The notes under the pieces were generated by a model. That model did no database searches. It saw nothing but the letters and a program-made list of their open reading frames with translations, and was not told the origin of the DNA. Below are positions 53,376 to 63,973 of a stretch of DNA of 64,000 nt, piece by piece. The DNA is taken from assembly GCF_036898095.1 (NCBI RefSeq), contig NC_090746.1, forward strand, positions 50,981,569 through 51,045,568, written 5' to 3'. This DNA is from Palaemon carinicauda (taxonomy: Eukaryota > Arthropoda > Malacostraca > Decapoda > Palaemonidae). Position numbers and translations under genes: made by a program. Position 1 is the first letter of the stretch; the number at the start of each line of letters is the position of its first letter.

Positions 53376-55216
53376 CTATTGGCCCCTTGAGGTAGAAGGC
53401 TGGGGACCTTGAGGAGCCGGTTGGACTGAGACCGGTTGAACCCTGAATTGGGAAGATTGGAAAGGCCTCAATCTCTTCCTACCTCGAAATGGGGTACCAG
53501 TAGGCTCATATTTCCTCTTTGAAACAAGGCCCCACCTAACTTTGAGGTTTTGGTTGGCTCTAGCTGCCTCGCTAAGGACCGAGTTAACCAAATCCTCTGG
53601 GAAAAGATCCGGGCCCCAGACTGGAGATTTGATGAGCCTATTGGGTTCGTGCCTAATGGTGGCTTCAGAGAGGACGTGTCGTCGACAACGGGTCTTGGCG
53701 TTTGCAAAATCATAGGCGTCAGCCATAAAGTTTTGCAGTAGTGACTTAGTGAGGACCTTAAGGAGGTCCTCCTCGTTGTAAGTGGTGACGGTCAATTCGG
53801 AAAGGGCAACTGAATTGAGAGACCTGCCGAATCTGCACCTCGACTCAAATTCCAACTTAAAAAGAGACTCCGGGAGTCTGGGAAGCCATTCGCTGAACTG
53901 CGTCGAGGCACAGTCCGGGCTCAACTTACCTACTGAAAAGGTAGCTGGGGCGTTCCGCCAACATTCACTGTCTCCCGGAAAGAGAAGGGAGGTTAAGTCG
54001 GTCTCCCTAAGTTGGGGTAAAGGCTTCTCGTCTTTGATAGCCTGGAAGACCGCCTCTAAGATCTTGGTCGCACATGGGGTAGGGGTCTGGTCGTCGGCCA
54101 CAAACATAGTATACGAACTTTTGTAGGCCGTAATCCTTGTGTTCAAGCAGTCCCACTCATTGAACATGCGGACCAAGACAGACTGTGCCTGCTCCTTAGG
54201 AAAAATAACAGTTTCCTTTGGGACCTTATCTAAACGGATCAGAGCTTCTTCCGTGAGGCGAGCGTATCCGGGGAAGGGGAATTCAAGACCTGGCGGGTAG
54301 AATTCATAATCCGTAAGAGGCCGGGTACCGAAACCTTCGATTGACAGCATACCCTCCGAGAAGGGGGCATGCAATGCTAACCTCCAAGGGTTATTCTTAT
54401 TGAAAGGAGGAAGCTTAGAGGCGTCAGGGATGGGGTATTGCTGTTGTAGTGGTGGTAGCCCCGAGCTCATGAGTCCTTGGACTAGGCTCTCCACAGAAGC
54501 TATCCTCTCTTGCGATTGCTTCGTATGAGACGATAGCATCGACTCAAAACGAGCAAACAGTTTCTCTGAAAAATCCTCCACGTTAAATGATCCCGCCTGG
54601 GGGGAACAGGTGCCGAAACAGAAGCTACTCCGTGAGAGGTTGAGGACACATCAATTGGGTCTTGAGAGACTCTGGTGGAGGAGGATTTAGCCTTCGAGGA
54701 TGTTGATCTCGAAGGCTTGTGGTCTTGGGAAGACTTGTGAGTCTTATATAAAGGCTTACAATGACCCTTCACCTTGTGGGGAACAGGCCGGGAACTGAGA
54801 TCAGTCCCGGTTGTCCCCAGAAAACCTTGAAAAGAAGAGTGTTCGGAAGTAGAAGAGAAAGCCGGGCTAGGGAGAGGAATCTTAGCCCGGGAACCACCTG
54901 ACTCACCTACGTCCCTACCTGCGTCGGGATCATCCAGAGCCATGGGTTCCACATCAAGGTTGAGGGTAGCGACGTCCTCAGTTAGGGTGGTGCCCGTCTC
55001 CCCTTGGTCCGGGGCCAGAAGAAGAGATTCGATGCTCTCGATGATAGGGTCCGCCAAATCTTTGGGGACCTCAGCTGATGTTTTAGCATTGGGGTAGAGA
55101 CGAGAACACCAGTCCTCAGAGAGGATATAAGGCTGTTTGGCCTTCACGTTGCGGGCGAACCCGCCAATCCATATCTTGAGGGTAGCTTGGGCTGTGTCCT
55201 TTTCAAGCTGGGTGCT
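53376..55216 (-). pseudogene. gag exon 2 of element C, one-base frameshift
   Basis: Family 2 gag main part. After the putative acceptor it reads STQLEKDTAQATLKIWIGGF, clearly matching ARDIAWEKLRKWVRGFQKN of family 1, then QPYILSEDWCSRLYPNAK. An acidic stretch and Ser-rich linker follow. The frame breaks in a run of six C (plus-strand G at 54599-54604) and resumes as FNVEDFSEKLFARFESML, SKLPPFNKNNPWRLALH, FPKEQAQSVLVRM and HVLSEATIRHEPNRLIKSPVWGPDLF, ending QPSTSRGQ at 53376. It lacks the RG-rich tail of family 1. The homopolymer indel could be genuine or a sequencing error. Confidence 0.82.
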
Positions 55217-55406
55217 CTGAAAGAGAACAGACTATTAGCGAGGTATAAAAGTGCCAAGGAAAAGTGGAGAAGTCCAAGGACTTCGTAGGCACGAAGAAAA
55301 AAGGGAAGTCCAGAGGACTGTGGCCTTAAAATAATAAAATGATTAAAAGAAACCATCAAATAATTTATAACTCCCCACAAGTCTGTATTAATGTAAATGC
55401 ACTCAC
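55217..55406 (-). other. putative spliceosomal intron inside gag of element C (190 nt)
   Basis: Donor GACTCG|GTGAGT (GT at 55406-55405) and acceptor GTTCTCTTTCAG|AGCACC (AG at 55218-55217). Both exons are in phase 0, and joining restores the domain order of uninterrupted family 1 gag: Cys/His domain, then KLRKWVRGF-like segment. The unspliced frame ends at a stop inside this stretch. Confidence 0.75.
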
Positions 55407-55562
55407 CGAGTCAGATGTTAGAGTGGAGGTCATTTTGTAGCAGAATACACAATTGTCCAGATGCCAAACAGCTAGGTCATCCACTTGAATAGAGCAGTGA
55501 CCTTGCGAACGACACACATCATGGCCGCAGGGTTGGTGGAGAACAGCGGCACATGCCGTCAT
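55407..55562 (-). CDS. gag exon 1 of element C (Cys/His domain)
   Basis: ATG at 55562. It encodes 52 codons to the splice donor: C4, C12, CGHDVC, GHC, then LAVWHLDNCVFC. The Cys/His spacing and the Trp before CxxC match the N-terminus of family 1 gag (HKAC, HAPC, LKYWD, CTVC). Read through, it would end soon after the donor in TCGEL. A second putative acceptor (ATCTTACAG, ending at 55578) lies 15 nt upstream of the ATG, paralleling family 1. Its leader donor is unsettled; a candidate is CACTAA|GTTAAGT near 57351. Confidence 0.72.
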
Positions 55563-55739
55563 CGCACAACGTACAGTCTGTAAGATAAAAGATACATGAG
55601 TATCTTAAAGGAATGCAAATTAGGGGGCCGGAGGCCCCGTGCTTAGATATTTATTAAAGTTAATATCATGATAAAATATATATAGCTATAATTATCTTGA
55701 ATGAAAGCAAATGAAGGGCACGGGGGGCCGGGTGCTTTA

Positions 55740-55744
<5 letters not shown>

Positions 55745-55796
<52 letters not shown>
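55745..55796. repeat. (AT)n microsatellite
   Basis: An uninterrupted run of about 26 AT units in the leader of element C. Confidence 0.95.
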
Positions 55797-55798
<2 letters not shown>

Positions 55799-55998
55799 AA
55801 TACATGATAAAAACTATTCATATAAATGCCTTAAATATAATGAATGAAGGCAAATAGGGGACCCCGGGGGGCCTGGGGTGCTTAATAAATCATATATCAA
55901 ATACATGATAAAAACTATTCATATAAATGCCTTAAATATATTGAATGAAGGCAAATAGGGGACCCCGGGGGCCCCGGGGTGCTTAATAAATCAAAATA
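55797..55998. repeat. 101-bp tandem duplication with GC-rich palindromic core
   Basis: Units 55797-55897 and 55898-55998 differ at a few bases. Each holds GCAAATAGGGGACCCCGGGG. Two older relatives of the core lie at about 55607 and 55706, so a four-unit series has decayed. Confidence 0.85.
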
Positions 55999-57439
55999 AC
56001 AGATCTATTTGATTGTAAAAATTTAAATCAAATTAAGTCAGACCGTAATCGTGATCATATCAAAAGAAGGAAGGCAAGGTCGAGAACTAGGATCGTATAT
56101 AATACATATATGTGACTAATATATAAAGGTAATCCAAGTAATAATGAGTAACGTTGGCTCCGGGGGCTCAAATAACAACTCGACCGGATGGTAATGTATA
56201 AAAGCTACTTCCGGGGATCCCGTAATGAAAATCTTTATATAAATATATATATATCTATATGAGGTCCGTGAGGTGCGTGACACTAGAGAGGGGGAAGGGA
56301 TCTTTAATGGGTCCGTGACGTGCGGGACCGAGAGAGAGTAGCACGTACAAAACTTAATAAAAAATATAACATGACAAGTTACCACGGACCGAGCAGAAAA
56401 CTTCCTGCCGATCGTTGGCCAAACGAGCCACGGAAAGAAAACGACTACGACCGGGTAGAGTAGTGAAAAGAGTAAGTAATGTACGTTAATGTATAATAAT
56501 AGTAAGCCTCACAGAACAACGGGAACCGCCCGTGCAAAGAAAGCGGATGCCCCCGGGAGGGGTACATAGCGCTATAAAGTGACTCAAACTCAATCGGGAG
56601 AGAGAGAGGGAGGGAACCCTGGGGTGGGGTATTGGCGGGAGGGAGGCTACGAGTGGGGCGATAGCAGGTATACCAACCTGCCAGACCCACGATTATATGA
56701 TCACGCGGAAAGACTAATAACACTATAAAACATAACACATGGTAAAATAGGATAGGAAGGCATGCTGGATGATAATAATAATAAAAATTAACTATCCGTC
56801 AATCGTAAAACAAACGAGGGAGCAAACATGAGATCGGAGAAAACCCAAGCCTGACTGCGGCAGGGCTACCAACATAACACAGAGTCAGTGAAGTGCTAAC
56901 AAAATGAAAACTAATATGTAATATCTGACTCATGAAAGCCCCTCGAGCTAATGCAAGCAAACGAATGACGTTAAAATGATGAGCAAGACCGTGGCGTGCG
57001 AACGTAAATAATCCAAGTAATAATATAGTGGAATAGAACGCCCGAAGGCGATCAGGCATGCCAACCTACCGAAAATACGCACACGTAAATGTAATAACTG
57101 TTATAATAATAACAGGACAAAATAAAAAATTAATACGGTGTGTGAACCGTGGATATCCATAAAGTTCATAACGAGAAACAATCAGTATGGGGGACTCATT
57201 GAAAATCGTTAAGAACGAACGAGAGAGAGATAGGAGGGAGCCGGGCACCATGAAAGACCCACGCAAGGTCGTGAAAATTAAAGCTGTATAATATAAGCAA
57301 AAAAGGGCAAGGCCCCCTCCAAAATCTCAAAACTCATAGATCTAGTACTTAACTTAGTGGAGTCCGACATCTTGAGGTAAATCCAGAAAAAAACCAGCGA
57401 AATTCACACACAAGGCAAAATACGGCTAGAAAGTTGTGT

Positions 57440-57728
57440 GCTATAAAAGGAGTGACGTCACTGGCGTGGGTTCGCTAGTAGTAGTAGGATGTTGAACGGC
57501 ACCTCGCTGTTCAGGGATATTGACAGGAGATATCTAAATGGTGCGAGGCCTCTGGTTGTGATTTATTCAGCGCCCCAGTATTATACCGACACCTTATTAA
57601 GGTGAGCGAACTGGGTTCAACCTAGCATTCCTATATAATTTTTCTCTGGTAAATTTATAGCAGTTTTCACCTTAGAAATGATGTTAAAGGAGCATTTCAC
57701 TGGGCGGCACGGGTCGGAGCCCAGAAAA
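57440..57728 (-). repeat. left inverted terminal repeat of element C
   Basis: Inverted match to 42940-43230. The outer end is plus-strand GGTCGGAGCCCAGAAAA at 57728. Confidence 0.85.
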
Positions 57729-57830
57729 GAGATTTTGGAGCAATATTACCTTGTTCAGAAGAGGTAAAAAATAATACAGTATAAACATCACTTAAATTTG
57801 GATTTTTGCAGTTTGGCACAATTGTAAAAA
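57729..57830. other. unassigned spacer of about 100 bp
   Basis: Between the left end of C and the right end of E. No recognisable element; possibly host sequence. Its first bases (GAGATTTTGG) resemble the GGGATTTTGAC end of family 2. Confidence 0.45.
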
Positions 57831-58315
57831 TGGATCTTGAGCGAAGCGAAAAATTTATTTTTGGGTGAGATAGCCATGTCGTCCTGATGGAAGGTTCCTT
57901 CAGTAGCTTCCTAAGGGTATATATGACTACAGTAGATATTCCCAGAGAATTAAACTAAAGGTTTCACAGAATTCTAACTTCTGGCGCGAGTACCCATAAG
58001 GTTTCCCTTTAGGATATCGTATAATAACAGGGGACGTATGCTTGACACGCCACATAGCTACCTGCACCCCACATAGCGTTTACGCTTCGAGGGGGAAGTG
58101 TGGCAAGTTATGGGAGGAGCTGTTACTAAATTCTCCTCCTTCGTTACTGTTACGGTACTCGGCGACGTCAACATCCGGTCGCCATGTTGGCCGCCATCTT
58201 GGTTGATGTCACCGTTGCGCGCCATGCTCATTCCTCCCGGCGTTTATGCCAGCCTCCATGATAAAATAAGATTGGGAGGGGCCTGTCAAGGCCGGAATAG
58301 AGAACAAGGGCGGGT
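57831..58315 (-). repeat. right inverted terminal repeat of element E
   Basis: Matches the right repeats of B and P. The inner side reaches the ICR at 58316. Confidence 0.82.
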
Positions 58316-58407
58316 CCATCAGGACGACATGGCTATCTCACCCAAAAATAGATTTTTGGCTTCGCTCAAAATCCGTTTTTTGGGCTCAAGCCATGTCGTC
58401 CTGATGG
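58316..58407 (-). repeat. ICR of element E, 92 bp
   Basis: Arms CCATCAGGACGACATGGC and GCCATGTCGTCCTGATGG are perfectly complementary. They differ from B and P at one base pair (GACGACAT versus GACGTCAT) and the opposite arm carries the matching change. Confidence 0.9.
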
Positions 58408-58852
58408 AAGTGTACCAGAGAATTAATGTATCGTGGATTTATCCCTTTTTGTAGTGCCTTAAACTTCTAAACAATATTCCTTTGGTCTGATGACCACAGA
58501 GACGTGTGACATTTCCGTTACATGTCACTTCAGATAAGCATATACCATGTTACCGCTTCCTGCTCCCTGGCAGGGAAGTCCTATTTGTATGCAAGGAACA
58601 TCTTGAAGTTACTTGATAGAGGAACTCACCTAGTCTCGGAGATACCTGCCGGTCCCAGGGCCAGATAGAAGAAGGTAAGTACAATTGTATTGGAACAAAT
58701 TACCTTGGTCTAGATGAGTTTGCATCAAGAGAAACAAAATTATAACATTGTTCATAATAATATTCAAATAATGGGGAAATAAAAATTCTCTAACAGTGTT
58801 TTTATTTCATGAGTGAGGGCGAAATGAGACGCACAGGGAAACAAAATTCTAT

Positions 58853-58858
58853 TTTATT
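58853..58858 (-). promoter_or_regulatory. candidate polyadenylation signal AATAAA, element E
   Basis: Minus-strand AATAAA in the context CTGAATAAAATAGAATTTT, with GCGTCTCATTTCGCCC about 30 nt downstream, as in P. Confidence 0.5.
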
Positions 58859-59191
58859 CAGTAAAACAAGAATTAGCTTGAAATAAACAAATTTTAAAAT
58901 GGAATGCAATTAAAAACATAGACTAAAGACATCAGAAGAAGTGGGTGTGGAATCTGAAAAGGAAAACTTGCCATTACACACATAAGTTCCAGAGGAACTA
59001 TAAAGTCTTTCTAGAAAGTCTTATATACACTTCATGTTAAAAACATGTGGCACACGTGTTTCTGTCTATGTTACTTCACCTTTGTAGAAGAACAGTCCTT
59101 AGCGTCACAAGGTGGCACTTAAAATCACTATGTTTCGCACTAGGGTCAACACAGGCACCCATGGAGTTAGAGTCCCGAATAACTCACTGTT

Positions 59192-60280
59192 CTACGCAGC
59201 ACTAAGCAGCAGGTTTAGCACACTACCTGCTGCTACCATGTAACGCTTAAGCTCGTGCACCTGCTTCGCGTAGTGTTTGAAATACACTCTTGAGGATTTC
59301 CAGCCCGTGAAAGAGCGAAGACTCTCGAAATCCATTGACTGGAAAAAGTTCAGGGAAGAGGCAACTTTCCTGGGATCATGACCTGCGGGTGTACAGTCAG
59401 GATCCGCTATGCGAATAAAGTAGGTGATCTTTGCCCTTAGTTGTTTGAGTGACAAATCAGACCCCGATGTTTCTCCTTTAAAGAGCTGTCCTCCGCCAAA
59501 GTTTGAAGTTCTTCGAAGATAGACCTTTAGACTCTCCACTGGGCATAGAGAGAAATCTTCCTTCAGAGGGCAGTTGGTGGGAAGTTCGTTCTTGGCGAGA
59601 AACGTTGGGTCAGGAAAGAGGGTAAGTTTGCCTGTTTCGGCGAACTGTATCTGGCCCTCTTCTCTTGATAAAGCCACAATTTCACTGACTCGGGCTCCCG
59701 AGGCAAGAGCAAAAAGGAAAATCACTTTTTGAGTCAAATCTCTCAGAGGGCAAGACTCATTGTCCAAACTTGAGGCAAAATGGAGCACCTCGTCGAGAGA
59801 CCAGGAGATGGGTCTCGGTGGAGGTGCAGGACGGAGTGTAGCACATGCCTTTGGCAGCTTGTTAAAGATGTCATCGGACAGGTCGATCTGGAAGGCATAA
59901 AGTAGTGGTCTTGTCAAGGCCAATTTGCAGGTGGAAATCGTGTTGGCTGCCAAGCCCTGTCCAAGAAGGTGAATAAAGAAGGACAGACAAAAGTCTATAG
60001 AGATTTCTGTAGGATTTTTAGCCTTGACGAAGGACACCCATTTCTTCCAGGATGACTCGTATTGCCTTCTGGTAGATTTTGTTTTGTATTCCTCTAGGAA
60101 GTCCAATCTTTTCTTCGAGATCCCAAACCTCTTCTTTACGACTTGGGAGAGAAAATCATGAGATGTAGGTCTCGGGTTTTCCTTGATGAAGCGAAGACAG
60201 TCGACTTCTGAACTTGCTGGGAGAGAACTGGGTCCGGCAGGGGAATTAGCTTGGGTTGTATTTCCAGGATTAGAGGGAAC
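59192..60280 (-). CDS. tyrosine recombinase of element E, open frame
   Basis: The only family 1 YR here with no internal stop. The frame is open from 60604. Recognisable protein starts near SSEVDCLRFIKE (about 60220): FLEEYKTKSTRRQYESSWKK, GARVSEIVALS (first Arg, about 59700), FLAKNELPTN, HDPRKVASS (HxxR, about 59385) and FTGWKSSRVYFKHY (Trp and Tyr, about 59290). It ends AAGSVLNLLLSAA, a changed tail. About nine residues (KRWGPWRIC in B) are deleted after ELPTN, near 59573, in a conserved loop after the candidate Lys, so activity is uncertain. It would act on the circular cDNA junction. Confidence 0.82.
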   Translation of the reverse strand, partial: VPSNPGNTTQANSPAGPSSLPASSEVDCLRFIKENPRPTSHDFLSQVVKKRFGISKKRLDFLEEYKTKSTRRQYESSWKKWVSFVKAKNPTEISIDFCLSFFIHLLGQGLAANTISTCKLALTRPLLYAFQIDLSDDIFNKLPKACATLRPAPPPRPISWSLDEVLHFASSLDNESCPLRDLTQKVIFLFALASGARVSEIVALSREEGQIQFAETGKLTLFPDPTFLAKNELPTNCPLKEDFSLCPVESLKVYLRRTSNFGGGQLFKGETSGSDLSLKQLRAKITYFIRIADPDCTPAGHDPRKVASSLNFFQSMDFESLRSFTGWKSSRVYFKHYAKQVHELKRYMVAAGSVLNLLLSAA

Positions 60281-60339
60281 CAGTTGCTCCGGGGCCACTT
60301 GGGTGCCACTAGGGCTGCTGTTCCTTGGAAGGTTCACAG

Positions 60340-62262
60340 CTTGGTGAGGACTTTCAGCAGAAGGTTGGGTTGAGGGAACAGGTAAATCTTGGACCATCTG
60401 TTCCGGTCCAGGGACATGGCGTCCACTGCTTCCGCTCTGGGGTCCTCGTATGGGGCCACGTAACGAGGAAGTTGTTTGTTGTCGCTCGTCGTGAAGAGGT
60501 CGATCTGCAGTTCCGACTTGTAGAGAGATGAAGGAGAATAAGTCTGCATCTAGGGACCACTCCGACTCTATCGGGGTTGTCACCGATAGAGCATCCGCCG
60601 TCACGTTACGGAATCCTTGTAGGTGAAATGCTGAAAGGTGCCATCACTTCTTGTCCGCTAGGCGGAAGATGGGCAGTAACACTTGGTTAAGTTGGGGCGA
60701 TCTTGAGCCCTGACGGTTGAGACATCTGACCACAATGGCGCTGTCCAGAGTTAGACGGATGTGGGATGAGGGACGTGGAGACAGCCTCTTAAGAGTAAGA
60801 AGGACCGCCATGGCCTCCAAAATGTTGATGTGGAACGTCTTGAATAGGGGAGACCATGTTCCTTGAACTTGTCGATGATGAGAGTGACCCCCCCATCCTT
60901 CTAGCGATGCATCCGTGTGGATAACGACCGACGGAGGCGGTGGTTGAAGGGGAACTGATCTTCTCAGGTTCTTTGCCTCCGGCCATGGCTTTAGGAGTGA
61001 GCGAAGCCTGGTTGGTAGAGGTCTCTTGAGATCTCTTCGAGTGATGGATGCGTATCTTCTCCAGACTCCCGATGCATCCTTTAGCTGTGCTCGTAGCACT
61101 GGGTCTGTCACTGAAGCGAAGTGGAGGAAGCCGAGCACCTGTTCTTGTTGTCGTCTTGAAATCTGTTTGGATTTTTAGGAGTCTCTTGACAGATCCTGCT
61201 ATTTCCTTCCTTTTCTTCAGAGGGATGGAAAGACGGTGTGACTGAAGGTTCCAATGGACTCCTAGCCATTGAAACTTCTGAGCTGGAGAAAGTCGAGACT
61301 TTTTGGTGTTGATCTTGAAACCCAGATGTTCCAGGAATTGGGTCACCTTTCTGTAAGCTTGCAAGCATTCTTCTGAGGATGCTGCCCATACCAGCCAATC
61401 GTCCAGGTAAGCTATCACCTGGACGCCTTGTAGGCGTAGCTGTTGGATGATCGTTTCTGCGAGCTTTGTGAAGATCCTTGGAGCTACGTTGAGTCCGAAT
61501 GGCATGGCTCTGAAAGCGTACTGCCTTCTTTGAAGCCTGAATCCTAGGTAGGAGGAGGCCTGGCGATTCATTGTTCACTATGAACTTGTTGAGAGGGAAC
61601 AAGTCCAGAATGACTCTGAGTTTGTCGGAGTCCTTCTTGGGAACACAGAACAGTCTTCCCTGGAACCTGGTGGACTTTACCCTCTTGATCACCTTCTTGT
61701 TCAAGAGTTCTTGGACGTATTCTTCCAGGACGTGGGTGGAGTGTTGGAACAATTGGTGGAAGGTTGGAGGTGGTGTTACCCAACTCCACCCTAGTCCATT
61801 CTTGATGATGCTGTGAGCCCAAGGATCGAAGGTCCAACGATCCTGGAAGAGGCGTAGTCTTCCTCCCACCGGAAGCATTTCATTGGTTCTGGTTTCCCGA
61901 GGGTTTACCACCTCAGCCACCTGCTCCCCTTCCACCTCTCCCTCTGGATGGACGTTGAGAGGAGTCTTTGCCGGAACCTCTACCTTTGGGACGAAAGGTA
62001 GTTGACTGCCTTTCGTAGGCAGGTGTGAAGACTGGTGACTGAGCCACCACCGGCTGAGGGACCAACTGAAAGGTCTGTTGGGGCTGAGCCACCAACTGGG
62101 GAGTAGCGGGTGCCGGAAACTTGTGCTTAGCCTGCCCCTGCTGGGGTCTAGGTTTATTCGATTTTTTCTTAGGTTGGGGGCCTTCATCCTGAAAAGATTT
62201 CCTCTTCTTTGACATGCCCCACTTGTTGAGAAGGTTCCGGTTCTTTGTGGCGGCTCTGTCAA
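60340..62262 (-). pseudogene. pol of element E, RT motif A deleted
   Basis: The start is like B (GTFSTSGACQRRGNLFRM), then RWTFDPWAHSIIKNGLGW, FCVPKKDSDKLRVILDLFPL and NKFIVNN. At about 61570 roughly 107 nt is missing compared with P: the segment holding SIDLADAYWHIP with the motif A catalytic Asp. The frame then changes, continuing as MNRQASSYLGFRLQ, FGLNVAPRIFTKL and intact YLDD (about 61400). Another shift near 61150 leads into RNase H (60644-61138): VIHTDASLEGW, NILEAMAVLLTL and TLDSAIVV. A stop at 60644 and a diverged methyltransferase-like segment (LFTTSDNKQL, LFPQPNLLLK) follow. RT cannot be active. Confidence 0.87.
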
Positions 62263-63802
62263 CGATCTCTTTCACGATGTCGCTAGGGAAGAGATCTTTC
62301 CCCCAAATGTTGAAGGAAATCAGTTTCCGGGGTTCGTGTTTGACGGTAGCATCCGCAAACACGAATTCTCTACAGGCTCTCTGAGCCCTGATGAAGTTAT
62401 AGAAATCCTTCGTCAGGGTGGCGAGATGGGTCTTAGCCAAGACCATGTAGAAGCTTGGGGTCCGAGTGTCCCCGGCCATCGTCTCCAATTGCACTTGGTG
62501 AGAACGGGAGGCAGCCAGCCTCTCTTTCGTGTCCAGCTCCCGACGCAGAAGGTATTCGGAGAGCTTGGGGAGGTTCTCATTAAACTGCCGTCCTGCGACG
62601 TCAGCCTCCAACTTTCCTACAGAGAAAGTTAACTGTATGTCTTTCCAGTTCTTGTCGTTGGGAGGGAGGGCGAGGGAGAGGGGCCTACATTCCTCCAATG
62701 TAGGGCAGGATTTCCCTTCCTTCACCGCCTTCAACACTGCCAGCAGGGACTTATCGGCGAAGGGAAAGACCATGGTGGCAGGAGCAAGAAAGGATGGATG
62801 TTTCTCGCTTAGGGCCAGCACCTTGGAGTTGGTGTAGCCCTTGCTCTTAAGGCAGCCGGCCAGAAGAGCTTGAGCCTTTGCATGGTCAAAGACGATGACC
62901 TTCTTAGGCTCGGTTTCCTCCTTGGAAACTGGCTCGGACTTGAGATGGATGTAACAGTCTGGATATGCTTCGAAACTAGGCCAAAACTCCACCTCTTCAA
63001 GGGGGATGGCGCCTAGTTTATCATTGACGAAAATTCGTCCACTCGTAATTGGCATGTGCTCTGCATGTCTCCAGGGGTTGGTCACTGAGCAAGGGGGAAG
63101 GTCCTTAACGTTGATCTTCCTGGCCTTCTGTTTCGACAAACGGAGGATCTCCTTTTTGAGGTCTTCGTCTCTCTTATGAAACCTCTCGTCCAGGAGGGCC
63201 ACCAGGGCCTGGAGGCTATCCTGGTTTTCCACTACCAACGGTGTAGGAGTGGAAGAGGTAGGGAATTGGTTCCGTTACAACAACGGAAGTAACAGAGGGG
63301 GCACAGGCGACACCGGAGCCTCCACCTGCTCCTCCTCTTCTTGACCCTCGGCCATCAGGGTCTTTTCGATGGTGTCCGACACTTCCGACATACGTTCCAC
63401 CTCGGCAAGATGGAAGTCTTGCAGTGCGTCTGATACATCCAGTTCAACCGTCAGCTGGACGCAGGGGATCTCAGGCTTGGGGATAACAGCATCCGCAGAT
63501 GCCTTTGGAAAGAGCAAAGCTCTCCTCTTCTCGCTTGGGAGATAGGGCCCCGTGGCGTTCTTCTGGAAACCACGCACCCATTTGCGCAGTTTCTCTCGGG
63601 TGATGTCCCTGGCCTCCGCTGAAGGGGGGTCCTCGAACACCTCGTAGAGCAGGTCCTTGCAGACAGTGCAAACCTGCGGGTCCCAATATCGAAGAGTCCC
63701 TTGAGAGATGGAACAGCTGGCGTGGGTTCGGCACGCCAGGTAGCCGTAGAAGTCCGGACGCCGAACGCTGCAGAAGGCGCTCTCACACCAGAAATACTCC
63801 TC
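61913..63802 (-). pseudogene. gag of element E, two compensating indels with a stop between
   Basis: After the putative acceptor it reads EEYFWCESAFCSVRRPDFYG, then HASC and CTVC of the Cys/His domain, WVRGFQKNATGPYLP and an acidic stretch. Between about 63310 and 63262 the frame is shifted by a deletion and restored by a second one, and a TAA (63275-63277) falls in the shifted part. The remainder is open to 61913: KINVKDLPPCSVTNPWRHAEH, FDHAKAQALLAG, FVFADATVKHEPRKLISFNIWGKDLF, a Gln-rich stretch and RGRGGRGAGG. No ATG occurs where A and B have one (FWC in place of MKC). Confidence 0.83.
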
Positions 63803-63973
63803 CTGTAAAAGAAAGGGGGACATGAGTCTACAGAAGTCATTTACAATGCTTTAAGGTAATGACTTAAAGTAATCTTAGATTAGTCTTAAAGTTATTTAAA
63901 CTTGATATAAGATTCCTTTTCAAGTGCAAGCTTAGGATAGGTAAGCTGGAAAAGAAGCAGAAAAGACACATAC
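63803..63973 (-). other. putative leader intron of element E (171 nt)
   Basis: Donor ACACAA|GTATGTG (GT at 63973-63972) and acceptor CTTTCTTTTACAG|GAGGAG (AG at 63804-63803). The adjoining upstream exon (63974-64000) is open in frame with gag and reads RQLARQDTQ, then EEYFW. Confidence 0.6.

Larger units (their letters stand above)
55579..57439 (-). other. leader of element C, non-coding
   Basis: About 1.9 kb with no credible gene. It carries a diverged GC-rich repeat series (55597-55998), an AT dinucleotide run and scattered purine-rich stretches with GAGAGAGAG runs (about 56320, 56600, 57220). It lacks the GCCGGC block of family 1. Confidence 0.6.
42899..57728 (-). mobile_element. DIRS element C (family 2), complete to both termini, split by a non-LTR element
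   Basis: The left end is at 57728 (reading TTTTCTGGGCTCCGACC) and the right end at about 42899 (plus-strand GGGATTTTGACGTAGG). Without the 6.5-kb LINE it would be about 8.3 kb. Order: left repeat (about 57440-57728), leader, gag exon 1 (55407-55562), gag intron (55217-55406), gag exon 2 (53376-55216), pol (51479-53365), YR (frame from 53117, ending at 43837), 3' UTR, ICR (43249-43339) and right repeat. Gene order and relative frames match family 1 although the proteins are well diverged. Damage: a one-base indel in gag, stops in pol, and the LINE insertion. Confidence 0.9.

Noticed and set aside
55745..55796. Replication origin or promoter TATA cluster at the (AT)n run
   Set aside because: A plain dinucleotide microsatellite explains it; no further evidence.
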